A stretch of 64,000 nucleotides of DNA from Paenibacillus pectinilyticus (GTDB taxonomy: Bacteria > Bacillota > Bacilli > Paenibacillales > NBRC-103111): contig NZ_LYPC01000002.1 of the NCBI RefSeq assembly GCF_001700435.1, positions 1 through 64,000 on the forward strand. The letters run 5' to 3'. Positions 26,474-36,286 of this stretch are shown piece after piece. Within the stretch, counting starts at the first letter, position 1. Each line of letters starts with the position of its first letter. Made by a program: the position numbers and the translations under genes. The notes below the pieces were generated by a model, which saw nothing but the letters and a program-made list of their open reading frames with translations, did not search any database and was not told where the DNA came from.

Positions 26474-29278
26474 TTATCTGAAACTAGGCTTAGATGATTT
26501 ATTATACACAGAGGAGCTTGACCCTCTTGAACCTTTGGTACGCTTTGGTGAAAGCACGCTGCCAAGACCCATAAAGAAGGTAGGAATACCGGCGGCAATC
26601 AACACAAGAATCCAATCTTTCCATCCGAGTGGAACAGTTTTGAAAATAGGTTGCAGGGCATCCACATACATGACACCGAGCATGAGAATGAGCGATGAGA
26701 GCACGGCGAGCACGAGGTATTTATTTTGCAAAGGATTCCGATGGAAAATAGAACGTGAACTGCGGCAATCAAATACATGGATGAGCTGGGCCATTACTAG
26801 GGTCGCGAACGCGACACTCTGCGCTTTCAATAACGTCTGGGCATCCGACGGATTTACACGAAGCACAAGCCAGAACGCACCTAAGGTACACACCCCAATA
26901 AGTAGACCACGGGAAATAATTTTCCAACCTAACCGTCTTGCAAAAATACTTTCCTTAGCGGAACGCGGTTTATGCTGCATTAAGTCTTTCTCTGCTTGGT
27001 CTACACCTAGCGCCATTGCTGGCAATCCGTCCGTGACTAAATTCACCCATAAAATTTGAATAGGGACAAGCGGCAGCGGTAATCCCGCCATCATCGCAAT
27101 GAACATCGTCATAATCTCGCCAACGTTAGATGCCAGCAGATAACGAATGAATTTGCGAATATTTTCATAAATACTGCGCCCCTCTTCAATCGCTGCAACG
27201 ATCGTAGAGAAGTTATCATCGCTAAGAATTAAAGAAGAAGCCTCTTTGGATACGTCTGTACCTGTAATCCCCATCGCAATCCCGATATCCGCTGCTTTTA
27301 TCGCAGGCGCATCGTTGACGCCATCCCCTGTCATCGCAACGACATGCCCGTTACGTTGAAGTGACTTCACAATTCGTAATTTATGCTCAGGTGATACCCT
27401 AGCATATACATAGGTATCATTGACTTTAGCATCGAGTTCATCATCCGATAACTGGCCAATCTGCTGGCCGCTCATGCTGACCCCATTGGCTGGAATCATC
27501 CCAAGCTGCTTCGCAATGGCTTCCGCCGTCGTTTGATGATCACCTGTGATCATCACGGTCTTAATGCCCGCTTTGCGACACTTGGAAATCGCATCTCGCA
27601 CTTCTTTGCGCGGAGGATCAATCATGCCCGTTAAACCAACGAAGATCAAACCATTTTCAACATCATCATGTTCTTCATAGCGATCACTGCTCTTAAGATC
27701 TTTGTAGGCGATTCCGAGCACACGCAGGGCTGATTTCGCCATGCCTTCATTCGCAGAAATGACCTTTTGCTTCAGTGTCGATGTGAAAGGAATGACCTTG
27801 CCGTCCCATAAAATATAGCTGCAATGCTGCAGCAGCACGTCTGGCGCTCCCTTGGTGCAAGCCATGCGGCCATGCTCGGAGGAGACCAGCACCGACATCC
27901 GTTTACGCTCCGAGTCGAAAGGAAATTCGGCGATGCGTTTATATTTTTCCCTCAGCGAATCTTGGGTAATCCCGCTCTTCGCGCTTAGAACCACTAAGGC
28001 CCCTTCGGTTGGGTCGCCTTTAATGTTCCAAATCGAGGCAGGCCCTTCTGCGCCCTCTTTGCCTTTCTTGCGTTTCGTTTCTTGCTTTTCTTCGAATAAC
28101 GTCGCGTTATTACAAAGCGCTGATACATGAAGCAGCTTTGTGAGAGAAGGATGCTTATGTACGTCCGTTTGTTGTCCGCTAAGGAGGATGTTCCCGACCG
28201 GGGCATAGCCATCCCCTGTTACTTCAAGCACATCACCGCCAACCCATAGATGGGTGACCGTCATTTTGTTTTGCGTCAGCGTTCCTGTTTTGTCCGAGCA
28301 AATGACGGATGCACAGCCTAAGGTCTCAACAGACGGCAGCTTCCTGACGATCGCTTTCCGCTTAATCATGCGCTGTACGCCAAGCGCTAACGCAATCGTT
28401 ACAATCGCTGGGAGACCTTCAGGAATGGCAGCTACGGCTAAGCTAACACCAGCCAGGAACATGGCGTATGGTGGTTGTCCATGCATAATACCTGCAACAA
28501 CAACGAGAATCGTTAAGGCGATAGCGACGATAATGAGAATTTTACCCAGCTGTTCTAAACGATGCTGAAGCGGTGTTTCCATCGATTCTGTATTTTGAAT
28601 GAGGTCCGCAATTTTACCCATTTCTGTGCTCATCCCGATACGAACGACAACGGCCTTCGCCGTCCCCCGAGACACCATGGTGCCCATGAAGCCCAGATTA
28701 CGCTGATCTCCGAGCGGCACTTCCTCATGAGGGATCGCTGCGATAGATTTGCTTACAGCAATCGATTCGCCCGTTAGTGCGGACTCCTCAATATAGACGC
28801 CGTTCGTTTCAAGGAATCGCACATCGGCGGGAACGCGGTCTCCGCTTTCGAGAAGTACGATGTCACCCGGAACTAAATCACGTGCCGGAATTTGATGAAC
28901 GGCTCCTTCTCGCCAGACATTCGCATTCGGGGCTGATAGTTCCTTCAGAGCACGCAGTGAGCGTTCCGCTCGAAATTCTTGCGTAAAGCCTAATATCGCA
29001 TTCATCACAATGATGACGACGATCGTAATCGCATCTAAATATTCACCTAACAAGCCGGATATCAAGGTAGCCCCCAATAAAACCAGCACCATGAAATCTT
29101 TAAATTGATTCAAAAGCAGTGTGATAGGCGAGACTCGCTGCCCCTCTGAGAGCTCGTTTCGCCCTACCTCGGCCTGCCGTTTCCATGCTTCTTCCCAGGG
29201 CAATCCTTGCTGCATATCCACCTGCTGTACCTGCAAGACATCTTCCGAGTTCAACTGGTACCACTTCTTCTGACTCAT
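26474..29278 (-). CDS. yloB: P-type (type IIA) calcium-transporting ATPase YloB
   Basis: 934 residues. It pumps Ca2+ out of the cytosol; the B. subtilis homologue is expressed in sporulation. The phosphorylation site is ICSDKTGTLTQNKMTV; TGES (ESALTGESIAV) is the actuator loop; AMTGDGVNDAPAIKAADIGIAMG is the hinge. VSLAVAAIPEGLPA in helix M4 and the NLVTD motif in M6 are the Ca-site signatures of SERCA-like pumps. About ten membrane helices. A basic Arg/Ser-rich tail ends the protein. AGGAGGGTG precedes the ATG. Confidence 0.95.
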   Translation of the reverse strand: MSQKKWYQLNSEDVLQVQQVDMQQGLPWEEAWKRQAEVGRNELSEGQRVSPITLLLNQFKDFMVLVLLGATLISGLLGEYLDAITIVVIIVMNAILGFTQEFRAERSLRALKELSAPNANVWREGAVHQIPARDLVPGDIVLLESGDRVPADVRFLETNGVYIEESALTGESIAVSKSIAAIPHEEVPLGDQRNLGFMGTMVSRGTAKAVVVRIGMSTEMGKIADLIQNTESMETPLQHRLEQLGKILIIVAIALTILVVVAGIMHGQPPYAMFLAGVSLAVAAIPEGLPAIVTIALALGVQRMIKRKAIVRKLPSVETLGCASVICSDKTGTLTQNKMTVTHLWVGGDVLEVTGDGYAPVGNILLSGQQTDVHKHPSLTKLLHVSALCNNATLFEEKQETKRKKGKEGAEGPASIWNIKGDPTEGALVVLSAKSGITQDSLREKYKRIAEFPFDSERKRMSVLVSSEHGRMACTKGAPDVLLQHCSYILWDGKVIPFTSTLKQKVISANEGMAKSALRVLGIAYKDLKSSDRYEEHDDVENGLIFVGLTGMIDPPRKEVRDAISKCRKAGIKTVMITGDHQTTAEAIAKQLGMIPANGVSMSGQQIGQLSDDELDAKVNDTYVYARVSPEHKLRIVKSLQRNGHVVAMTGDGVNDAPAIKAADIGIAMGITGTDVSKEASSLILSDDNFSTIVAAIEEGRSIYENIRKFIRYLLASNVGEIMTMFIAMMAGLPLPLVPIQILWVNLVTDGLPAMALGVDQAEKDLMQHKPRSAKESIFARRLGWKIISRGLLIGVCTLGAFWLVLRVNPSDAQTLLKAQSVAFATLVMAQLIHVFDCRSSRSIFHRNPLQNKYLVLAVLSSLILMLGVMYVDALQPIFKTVPLGWKDWILVLIAAGIPTFFMGLGSVLSPKRTKGSRGSSSSVYNKSSKPSFR

Positions 29279-29445
29279 CCGCCCTTCACCCTCCTACTTC
29301 CACTTGATCTTGTCTCACTCTTATACGTATTTGTATTCAGACAAGCAGGAAAATATCCCTGAAATCATCTTTCCTCCCCAGCACCCCTTAAGTTTTTGTG
29401 AAAAGTATGGCATCATAGAGGTTAGTAACGTTTTCAACAACGCAG

Positions 29446-29483
29446 CTCCTTGCAATGAGGTGAACGCATAACCTCCCAAGGAG
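29446..29483 (+). other. Hairpin in the rqcH 5' leader
   Basis: CTCCTTG (29446-29452) pairs with CAAGGAG (29477-29483), and an inner GAGGT / ACCTC stem extends it around a 9-base loop. No T-tract follows, so it is not a terminator. It lies 26 bases before the rqcH start and could affect translation or RNA stability. Confidence 0.5.
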
Positions 29484-29509
29484 CCCCTCAGAATGGAGTT
29501 GTATGTATC

Positions 29510-31288
29510 ATGGCTTTAGACGGACTCGTCCTTCATGCAATTGTTCACGAACTACAAATGTATGTCGGAGGCCGCATTAATAAAATTCATCAACCGAGCG
29601 AAAACGATGTCGTGCTGCAAATTCGCACGCAAAGGCAGAACGTGAAGCTGCTGCTTTCCGCCAATCCCACCTACCCGCGCGTTCAAACGACGGAACAAGT
29701 ATCCCTGAATCCGATGGATGCGCCAATGTTCTGCATGCTGCTTCGCAAATATTGTGAAGGCGGCGTCATTGAGGTCGTGGAACAAATCGGCATGGAACGG
29801 GTTATTCGCTTCCAGATTCGCCATCGCGACGAATTAGGTGATATTTCCCTCAAGCACATTATCGTTGAGATTATGGGACGGCACAGCAACATCATTCTTC
29901 TCGACCCAGCGACAGATACGATTCTGGATGGCATTCATCATGTGACGCCAGCGATCAGTTCCTACCGTGTGGTTATGCCCGGAAGCAAATATGTAACACC
30001 GCCCGAACAAGATAAGCTAAATCCGTTAGAAATAGATGCTGCCGCATTTGCGAGCGCGATTGAGCCGGACGAAGATAAGGAATCGGATGAGGAAGGCCAA
30101 CTGGACACACAGGAAGTCAAGCCCGAGCAAAAGCTCGTAGCTGCTTTCAGCGGACTGAGCCCTTTGATTGCGAAGGAAATTGTGTTCAGGAGCCTTCAGG
30201 GGAAAGAAACTGGCGACATTGATGTCGCATCGCTATGGGAGGCCTTCGATGGCGTGATGTCCGCTATGCGCGAAGATCGTTATGAACCCGTGATCGTCGA
30301 GCAAGAAAAGACAGGAAAGCTCTTCTTCGCGATGACGCCACTCACGCATATTAACGGTACGTCCAAGTCCTATCCGACGCCAAGTGCATGTTTGGAGCAG
30401 TTCTATGGCGACAAAGCAGAGCGCGACACCGTCAAACAGCGGGTATCGGATTTATTGCGTTTTTTACAAAATGAAGTGAATAAAAATGTTAAAAAACTGG
30501 AAAAACTCCAGGGAACGATAGAAGATTCCAAAGATGCGGATAAATTCCGGATTCTCGGTGAACTGCTGACCGCTTCTCTACACACGATCAAGAAAGGTGA
30601 CAAAGACGTCCAAGCCATCAATTATTATGATGAAGATCAGGCTATGATCACCATCGCCTTGGACCCGTTACTAGGACCGGCAGAGAATGCGCAGCGCTAT
30701 TTTAAAAAATATACGAAACTGAAGAACAGCACGGTCATCGTCGAGGAGCAAATCGTCCAAACGCATCAAGAAATTACGTACCTCACCACTCTGCTGCAGC
30801 AATTGAGCGTCGCCTCTTTACCAGACATTGAAGAGATTCGCGACGAGCTTATGGAGCAAGGTTATGTGCGTGACCGCAACAAAAAGCAGCGCAAGAAAAA
30901 GAAAAAAGATAAGCCTGCTTTAGCGTGCTACGAGTCTACCGAGGGCGTTCCGATCTATGTCGGGAAAAATAATACACAGAACGAGTATCTCACGAATCGA
31001 CTTGCGTCCTCGATGGATACTTGGCTGCACACCAAAGATATTCCTGGCTCCCATGTCGTCATTCGCGGCGAATTCAGCGACACCACACTGCGTGAAGCGG
31101 CACAGCTAGCAGCTTATTTCAGCCAAGCCAAAAATTCCAGTCAAGTTCCCGTTGACTACACCACGATCAAACATGTGCATAAGCCGAATGGTTCAAAGCC
31201 TGGATTCGTAATCTATGTGAATCAGAAGACGCTGTATGTCACGCCGGAAGAGGACGAGATCAAGCAGTTGAAAGTTACGATTAAATAA
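29510..31288 (+). CDS. rqcH: Rqc2-type ribosome quality control factor RqcH (YloA / FbpA)
   Basis: 592 residues. RqcH binds peptidyl-tRNA on split 50S subunits and adds C-terminal alanine tails for degradation. The N-terminal NFACT-N domain (MALDGLVLHAIVHEL, GGRINKIHQP, MLLRKYCEGG) is followed by a long coiled-coil (about 300-450), a highly basic stretch (RNKKQRKKKKKDK), and the NFACT-R domain (GKNNTQNEYLTNRLA, TWLHTKDIPGSHVVI). An acidic insert (EPDEDKESDEEG) near residue 190 is lineage-specific. The ribosome site is GGAG, 11 bases upstream. It diverges from yloB. Confidence 0.95.
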   Translation: MALDGLVLHAIVHELQMYVGGRINKIHQPSENDVVLQIRTQRQNVKLLLSANPTYPRVQTTEQVSLNPMDAPMFCMLLRKYCEGGVIEVVEQIGMERVIRFQIRHRDELGDISLKHIIVEIMGRHSNIILLDPATDTILDGIHHVTPAISSYRVVMPGSKYVTPPEQDKLNPLEIDAAAFASAIEPDEDKESDEEGQLDTQEVKPEQKLVAAFSGLSPLIAKEIVFRSLQGKETGDIDVASLWEAFDGVMSAMREDRYEPVIVEQEKTGKLFFAMTPLTHINGTSKSYPTPSACLEQFYGDKAERDTVKQRVSDLLRFLQNEVNKNVKKLEKLQGTIEDSKDADKFRILGELLTASLHTIKKGDKDVQAINYYDEDQAMITIALDPLLGPAENAQRYFKKYTKLKNSTVIVEEQIVQTHQEITYLTTLLQQLSVASLPDIEEIRDELMEQGYVRDRNKKQRKKKKKDKPALACYESTEGVPIYVGKNNTQNEYLTNRLASSMDTWLHTKDIPGSHVVIRGEFSDTTLREAAQLAAYFSQAKNSSQVPVDYTTIKHVHKPNGSKPGFVIYVNQKTLYVTPEEDEIKQLKVTIK

Positions 31289-31337
31289 GCATGGATACGT
31301 CCCATCTCCAATTAATCTAGATCTATAGTTGATGCGC

Positions 31338-31376
31338 AAAAAACCGCTTACCTCCATTTGGAGATGAGCGGTTTTT
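31338..31376. terminator. Bidirectional terminator between rqcH and galU
   Basis: AAAAAACCGCT pairs with AGCGGTTTTT, with an inner CTCC/GGAG stem. A-tract and T-tract flank it, so it can serve both convergent genes. Confidence 0.9.
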
Positions 31377-31442
31377 GTTATTCTTACAGTTAGACCAATA
31401 AGCACCTTTCGTTACCTTACTTACCCAACTCGGTTCCCGCGG

Positions 31443-32324
31443 TTATTCCAAATCCAACCGCCCCATCAATGTACGTAAGTAGGCCTTCACTTGCTCTTGC
31501 AAATCCGGACGCTGCAAGGCCAACTCAATCGTAGCTTCGATGTAGCCCATCTTGTCTCCTACATCATAGCGGTTCGCCTGCATCAGGTATGCCGCCATCT
31601 GCTGGTCCCTGTTCAGCACACGCAGCGCATCCGTTAATTGGATCTCACCGCCGCGCCCAGGCTCTTGCCGCTCTAGAATACGGAAAATCTCAGGCATAAT
31701 GATGTAGCGGCCAATAACTGCCAAATTCGATGGCGCTTGATCGCGATCTGGCTTTTCAACCAAATCCTCAATCAAACGATAGTTCGCGTAACTCGTCGCA
31801 GGTGAAATGATCCCGTATTTGCTCACATCCGCCCAAGGCACCTCTTGAACAGCAATGACCGACGTTTCGGTTTGCTCATAAATATCCATCATCTGCTTCA
31901 GTCCTGGCGGCGACGATTGCAGAATATCATCCCCAAGGAGAACCGCAAAAGGTTCATCACCAATGAATTTGCGCGCACACAGGATAGCATGACCTAAGCC
32001 AAGAGGCTGTTTCTGACGAATGTAATGCACATCCGCTAGGTTGGACACGGACTGCACGATCTCTAGCAGCTTCGTGTTGCCTTTTTCTTCAAGCATCATC
32101 TCTAGCTCGACAGATTTATCAAAATGATCCTCAATCGCACGTTTGTTACGACCAGTCACGATGATAATGTCTTCAATGCCAGACTCAATCGCTTCTTCTA
32201 CGATATATTGAATCGCGGGTTTATCAACAATCGGCAGCATCTCTTTGGGCTGAGCTTTGGTTGCAGGTAAAAAGCGAGTGCCTAGTCCCGCTGCCGGGAT
32301 GATGGCTTTACGAATTTTTTTCAC
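31443..32324 (-). CDS. galU: UTP-glucose-1-phosphate uridylyltransferase
   Basis: 293 residues. It makes UDP-glucose for glycolipid, teichoic acid and exopolysaccharide synthesis. [22 protein letters not shown] is the nucleotide-binding signature (seen as [13 protein letters not shown]), with [11 protein letters not shown] and LLGDDIL. Its ATG overlaps the stop of the PHP-domain gene by 4 bases, so the two are coupled. Confidence 0.96.
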   Translation of the reverse strand: MKKIRKAIIPAAGLGTRFLPATKAQPKEMLPIVDKPAIQYIVEEAIESGIEDIIIVTGRNKRAIEDHFDKSVELEMMLEEKGNTKLLEIVQSVSNLADVHYIRQKQPLGLGHAILCARKFIGDEPFAVLLGDDILQSSPPGLKQMMDIYEQTETSVIAVQEVPWADVSKYGIISPATSYANYRLIEDLVEKPDRDQAPSNLAVIGRYIIMPEIFRILERQEPGRGGEIQLTDALRVLNRDQQMAAYLMQANRYDVGDKMGYIEATIELALQRPDLQEQVKAYLRTLMGRLDLE

Positions 32325-33178
32325 AATTGCTCCTCCTTCAACGGCTGTAAACGATCAAGCACTTCAATACCAATACGCTTTGAACCAATGGCCGCATGGA
32401 AAGCTACGCCATCCCGTACACCATGGAAATCAGAGCCCGCAGTCATCAACAGTCCTGTTCGCTCAGCTAGCGCTTGATACCTCAACTCATCATCAGGAGA
32501 GTGATCCGCATGATAGACTTCGATGCCATCTAATCCTTGCAGCGTTATGGCTTCAACGAGCGCATCATCATGATAAATGCCAGGATGGGCAAGCACTGCT
32601 TTGCCTCCCGCATCATGAATCCACGCAATCGCCGTAGCAGGCTCAATCCGCGGCGGATTCGCATAAGCGGCTGCTCCCGCAGCCAAATAACGATCAAACG
32701 CCTCTGTAATCGTGCTTACATAGCCTTTATTCAAGAGCACTGCAGCAATATGAGGTCGGCCAACGGTGTCCCCTTTTCGCTTAATATTCGCTACTTCTTG
32801 GATGACCTCGTCCATGGTTATTTCGAGCCCAAGCTCTTGCAACCGTGCAATAATCATCTCGTTACGAATATCACGCGTATCACGGAGAGACGCCAGCCGT
32901 TGTAGAAATTGTTCGTTCTCTATGTCGATATAATAGCCAAGAATATGAATGTCCTGCCCGTTCGCAACGGTTGAAATTTCTACGCCTGGCACGACAATCA
33001 AGCCTAATTCAGAGCCAGCCGCTAGTGCTTCCGCTACGCCGGAAATCGTATCATGATCCGTGATCGCGATAGCGCCCAGACCAGCCTCTAAAGCCATTTG
33101 CACGTTAGCTCTAGGAGCTTGAATCCCATCTGAAGCCGTTGTATGCGAATGCAAATCCGCTTCCATTCGATTCCCCAT
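32321..33178 (-). CDS. PHP-domain phosphoesterase (YciV/TrpH-like)
   Basis: 285 residues from ATG at 33178, with AGGAGG 8 bases upstream; the longer reading frame to 33208 has no site. Metal motifs of the PHP fold: [37 protein letters not shown] and SDFHG. Relatives include RNase AM, a 5'-3' nucleotidase that acts on 3',5'-bisphosphates and RNA ends; substrate here is unknown. It is coupled to galU by a 4-base overlap. Confidence 0.88.
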   Translation of the reverse strand: MGNRMEADLHSHTTASDGIQAPRANVQMALEAGLGAIAITDHDTISGVAEALAAGSELGLIVVPGVEISTVANGQDIHILGYYIDIENEQFLQRLASLRDTRDIRNEMIIARLQELGLEITMDEVIQEVANIKRKGDTVGRPHIAAVLLNKGYVSTITEAFDRYLAAGAAAYANPPRIEPATAIAWIHDAGGKAVLAHPGIYHDDALVEAITLQGLDGIEVYHADHSPDDELRYQALAERTGLLMTAGSDFHGVRDGVAFHAAIGSKRIGIEVLDRLQPLKEEQL

Positions 33179-33246
33179 CTGAATTGCCTCCTCCATTGCA
33201 ATCGCCAATCACTGAACATTCAGTTCAGGGATGCGTTCACTTCTAT

Positions 33247-34158
33247 TTAAAGAAAACGACTTAAATCTTCTTGTCTCAAAAAAGTCATGAAACTCACAGC
33301 CGAGATCGGCAGCAGCGTCGAATTTAAATAAATCGCATAGAAGCTGCGTTCAAACACGATATTCTCGATCTTCTTCACTTTAAAAAGGCCAAGGGTCACC
33401 TCATGTTTCACGGACGATTGCGATAAGATAGAGATGCCCAATCCCGCTTCCACAGCGGATTTGATAGCTCCCGTGCTTCCAAGCTCCATCACAATCTTCA
33501 TCGTGGAACAATCCATATTGCAACGAGCGAACTCTTCCTCCATCACGCGTCTTGTACCTGAACCCTGCTCACGCAGGACGAATGGGTACTTCAAGAGCTC
33601 CTCTAACGTAACAAGCTCTACATCCGCTAACGGGTGGTCAGAAGGTACAATCAGACGAAGCTCATCGCTGAGTATCGGTTCGGTGTGCACGTCGGGGTGA
33701 TGAATCGGCGCTTCAACAAGACCGAAATTCAGTTGATGACCCAGTACTTCGTCTAAGATCTGCGTCGTATTCATGACCTTCATCGAAACGGAAATGTTCG
33801 GATAATCCTTACTGAACGGGCCTAGAAGCCGCGGTAATATATATTCCCCCATCGTCAAACTGGCGCCAAGTTGAAGCCGTCCTTCGATCATCATTGTAAA
33901 TCTTGACATTGCGACATCGGTATCACGGATGAGTTCAATGCTGTTTTTGGCAAAAGGTAACAGTGCTCGTCCCGCCTCGGACAACTCGATCTTCTTCGTA
34001 CTCCGGTGAAAGAGCTTCACACCGAAATAATCTTCAAGTGACTGGACCTGCATCGTCACAGCGGGTTGTGTCATATGTAGGGCACCTGCTGCATGTGAGA
34101 AACTCCCTTTTTCCGCAACGGTATAGAAAATGTGTAATTGATGAAAATTAAGTGCCAT
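33247..34158 (-). CDS. LysR family transcriptional regulator
   Basis: 303 residues from ATG at 34158 (MALNFHQLHIF), with AGAGGCGG 7 bases upstream. An N-terminal winged helix (FYTVAEKGSFSHAAGALHMTQPAVTMQVQSLE, seen as SHAAGALHMTQPAVT) is followed by a two-lobe effector domain (LQLGASLTMGEYILP, IVPSDHPLADVEL, REQGSGTR). It is closest in style to CysL/YwfK-type regulators. No divergent target gene is adjacent, so the regulon cannot be deduced. A small hairpin without T-tract (33212-33228) lies between it and the PHP gene. Confidence 0.9.
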   Translation of the reverse strand: MALNFHQLHIFYTVAEKGSFSHAAGALHMTQPAVTMQVQSLEDYFGVKLFHRSTKKIELSEAGRALLPFAKNSIELIRDTDVAMSRFTMMIEGRLQLGASLTMGEYILPRLLGPFSKDYPNISVSMKVMNTTQILDEVLGHQLNFGLVEAPIHHPDVHTEPILSDELRLIVPSDHPLADVELVTLEELLKYPFVLREQGSGTRRVMEEEFARCNMDCSTMKIVMELGSTGAIKSAVEAGLGISILSQSSVKHEVTLGLFKVKKIENIVFERSFYAIYLNSTLLPISAVSFMTFLRQEDLSRFL

Positions 34159-34222
34159 GCGTATACCGCCTCTCTTTGTTTCCATTATATGAAATCAATC
34201 ACGTACAGTCCATCAAGACGCC

Positions 34223-34259
34223 AAAAAGAGTATGTCTGCCAAACCTGACAGACATACTC
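34223..34259 (-). terminator. Rho-independent terminator of the 145-residue hypothetical gene
   Basis: Perfect 11-bp stem GAGTATGTCTG / CAGACATACTC with a 10-base loop, followed on the minus strand by TTTTT. Confidence 0.9.
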
Positions 34260-34275
34260 CGAATCATTCGAATGA

Positions 34276-34713
34276 TTAGCGGCGTTTGCGACTGTTCTTG
34301 ATCAAAGTCATACGGCGAGAGTGTCTAAGCCAGGAATAGTACGATTTTAAATCGCGTAACTCCATGGTCTCTGACATTTTACCAAGGAAAGTAACAATGA
34401 TCATTTTGTGCAGTGGATTGCCTACAAGATCAGTCTCATGTTCCAACTGTGAAAATTCTGCGACGACCACCAAATCATCATCAATTAAATATACATCTTC
34501 TTCATTGCGATAATACGGGACCATGCTATCATTTTTAAGCTTTTCCCATAGAAAAGCACAAATTTCCTCAAGTGAATTGTTATTACTGGAGATACGATCG
34601 CTCCATCTTAGTTTAGCATGATTCGTGATCACGATATCCGCTACTTTCTTGTCACCTAGCTGAACGAAGAATGGTTCGTAAGTACTCCATCTCCCCATAA
34701 CCTTATCTTTCAT
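34276..34713 (-). CDS. Conserved-looking hypothetical protein
   Basis: 145 residues from ATG at 34713 with AGGGGA 7 bases upstream. No signal peptide or membrane helix. The sequence is mixed alpha/beta, with an N-terminal VQLGDKKVADIVITNHAKLRW segment (short piece: VITNHAKLRWSDR), an acidic middle (VYLIDDDLVVVAEF) and a strongly basic C-terminus (LRHSRRMTLIKNSRKRR). I do not recognise a family; the NHAKLRWSDR motif slightly recalls small toxin/RelE-like or DUF4258 folds, but that is weak. It is monocistronic, with its own terminator and an AT-rich 200-base upstream region (34714-34914). Confidence 0.75.
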   Translation of the reverse strand: MKDKVMGRWSTYEPFFVQLGDKKVADIVITNHAKLRWSDRISSNNNSLEEICAFLWEKLKNDSMVPYYRNEEDVYLIDDDLVVVAEFSQLEHETDLVGNPLHKMIIVTFLGKMSETMELRDLKSYYSWLRHSRRMTLIKNSRKRR

Positions 34714-34914
34714 GACCACATCCCCTTTCCTAATCAAATGGGACCAAATACCTACTCCCTGATTGTATGTAAGTTATATTTTACTATATTATAACTTTTT
34801 TTCCCATGTAAGAATATATAAAATTATTAATAAGTATTTATGAAGACAGCAATGTATGCCTAATTTTCGGAAAATTAAGATAACTTATGTCCATACGCTT
34901 GGACTTTGGTCGGA

Positions 34915-34942
34915 AATAAAAAAAAGCTTCTCACGAAGCTTT
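34915..34942 (-). terminator. Rho-independent terminator of ylbG
   Basis: AAAGCTTC pairs with GAAGCTTT (TCAC loop); on the minus strand a run of eight T's follows. Confidence 0.9.
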
Positions 34943-34959
34943 CATTTTGCACTGCAGGC

Positions 34960-35223
34960 TTAAAGCGTGTAAAATCTAGTTTTGTCAGGTACATCACTAC
35001 TATATTCGGTTTTGATTTCATTGCGGTACGATTTCTCTACCTTCTTCACATAAGGCAGCTTTAGCAGACTGCGTGTGGTTTCTTCCACTTTGCTGGCATG
35101 TATATAAAGAACTGCGTAATTCATTTTCTTGGATATGTAATGAAGGGAACCGAACCGCTCTAGATTTCTGGCAGCTTTGATATCGTTCACCCAAATGATT
35201 AATCCGCTTCGCTCAATCATCAT
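34960..35223 (-). CDS. ylbG: YlbG family protein (DUF2129)
   Basis: 87 residues with AGAGG 8 bases before the ATG. The family pattern is plain: IERSGLIIWVNDIKAARNLERFG (seen as RSGLIIWV), HYISKKMNYAVLYI, KLPYVKKVEKSYR. Function is unknown. In B. subtilis it lies directly next to ylbF; here a plus-strand asparaginase gene separates them. Confidence 0.9.
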   Translation of the reverse strand: MMIERSGLIIWVNDIKAARNLERFGSLHYISKKMNYAVLYIHASKVEETTRSLLKLPYVKKVEKSYRNEIKTEYSSDVPDKTRFYTL

Positions 35224-35270
35224 GATTGCAACCTCTTTTCAATAATCCTAGTATGGAGTGATCTCACAAC

Positions 35271-36275
35271 ATGAAGCCATCAGACTCGATCGTCCGCGTC
35301 TATCGCGGAAGCATAACTGAAAGTATACATCGTATTCACCTTGCTGTCGTCGACACCCAAGGCACGCTCCTGCACAGTGCAGGCGATCCTCAATTCTTAA
35401 CCTTCGCCCGCTCCACGGCGAAGCTGATTCAAGCGCTGCCGGTTATTGAATCCGGCGCGGCTGATCACTTCGGCCTAACCGAGGCCGAAATTGCCTTATG
35501 CTGCGCTTCCCACAATGGGGAAGCCGAACATGTAAGCACCGCCCAGGGCATCCTAGGCAAGCTTGGGTACCATGCCAAGCACCTCCAATGCGGTGCGCAT
35601 GAGCCGTATCACGCGCCAACCGCGCAGGCGATGCGTGAACGGGGTGAATCCCCTTCAACGTTGCATAACAATTGCTCGGGCAAACATTCGGGTATGCTCT
35701 CCCTTAGCAGCCATTTAGGCGCTTCGCCCGATACGTACATGAGCCCTGAGCATCCCGTACAGCAGCTTATGCTAGAAGCAGTGTGCGCGATGTCGGATGT
35801 GCCTAAAGCACAGATAGCGCTTGGAACCGATGGCTGCGGTGTGCCGGTGTTCGGCATGACCATAGACCGTTTGGCGCTTGCCTTTGCCCGATTGGGCAGT
35901 CCTGAAGGGCTATCCACAGAGCGTGCAAACGCTTGCCAGAGAATTGTCAATGCTGTGCGAAAATACCCTCAATTCCTCGCAGGAAGCGATCGCTTCGACA
36001 CGCGATTAATCGAGGTAACGAAGGGTCGAATCGTTGGTAAGATGGGTGCTGAAGGCATCTTCGCCCTCTCCATCCCAGAGCAAGCGATAGGATTCGTCTT
36101 AAAAGTAGAAGACGGCAATCTGCGCGCCTTGTATCCCGCGGTCATTGAGGCGCTGAAGCAGCTCAAGCTGCTATCAGAGGCCGAAGTCAGCGAATTGGCT
36201 TCCTTCCATACCCCAGCGGTTCATAACTGGCAAGGAACCGAGGTCGGACGCATCCGACCCGATTTCAGCCTGTAG
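35271..36275 (+). CDS. Asparaginase (PF06089, L-asparaginase II / AnsA-like)
   Basis: 334 residues. This small family (Rhizobium etli AnsA type) hydrolyses asparagine and is unrelated to classical type I/II asparaginases. Typical motifs: FARSTAKLIQALPVIESGAAD (seen as RSTAKLIQALPV), LCCASHNGEAEHV, LHNNCSGKHSGML, GTDGCGVP, GRIVGKMGAEGIF. No signal peptide, so it is cytosolic. It is convergent with ylbF (11 bases between stops) and diverges from ylbG. An 8-bp perfect stem at 36303-36326, inside the ylbF coding end, could weakly terminate it. GGAG lies 12 bases upstream of the ATG. Confidence 0.88.
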   Translation: MKPSDSIVRVYRGSITESIHRIHLAVVDTQGTLLHSAGDPQFLTFARSTAKLIQALPVIESGAADHFGLTEAEIALCCASHNGEAEHVSTAQGILGKLGYHAKHLQCGAHEPYHAPTAQAMRERGESPSTLHNNCSGKHSGMLSLSSHLGASPDTYMSPEHPVQQLMLEAVCAMSDVPKAQIALGTDGCGVPVFGMTIDRLALAFARLGSPEGLSTERANACQRIVNAVRKYPQFLAGSDRFDTRLIEVTKGRIVGKMGAEGIFALSIPEQAIGFVLKVEDGNLRALYPAVIEALKQLKLLSEAEVSELASFHTPAVHNWQGTEVGRIRPDFSL

Positions 36276-36286
36276 CCGTTAGGGCA

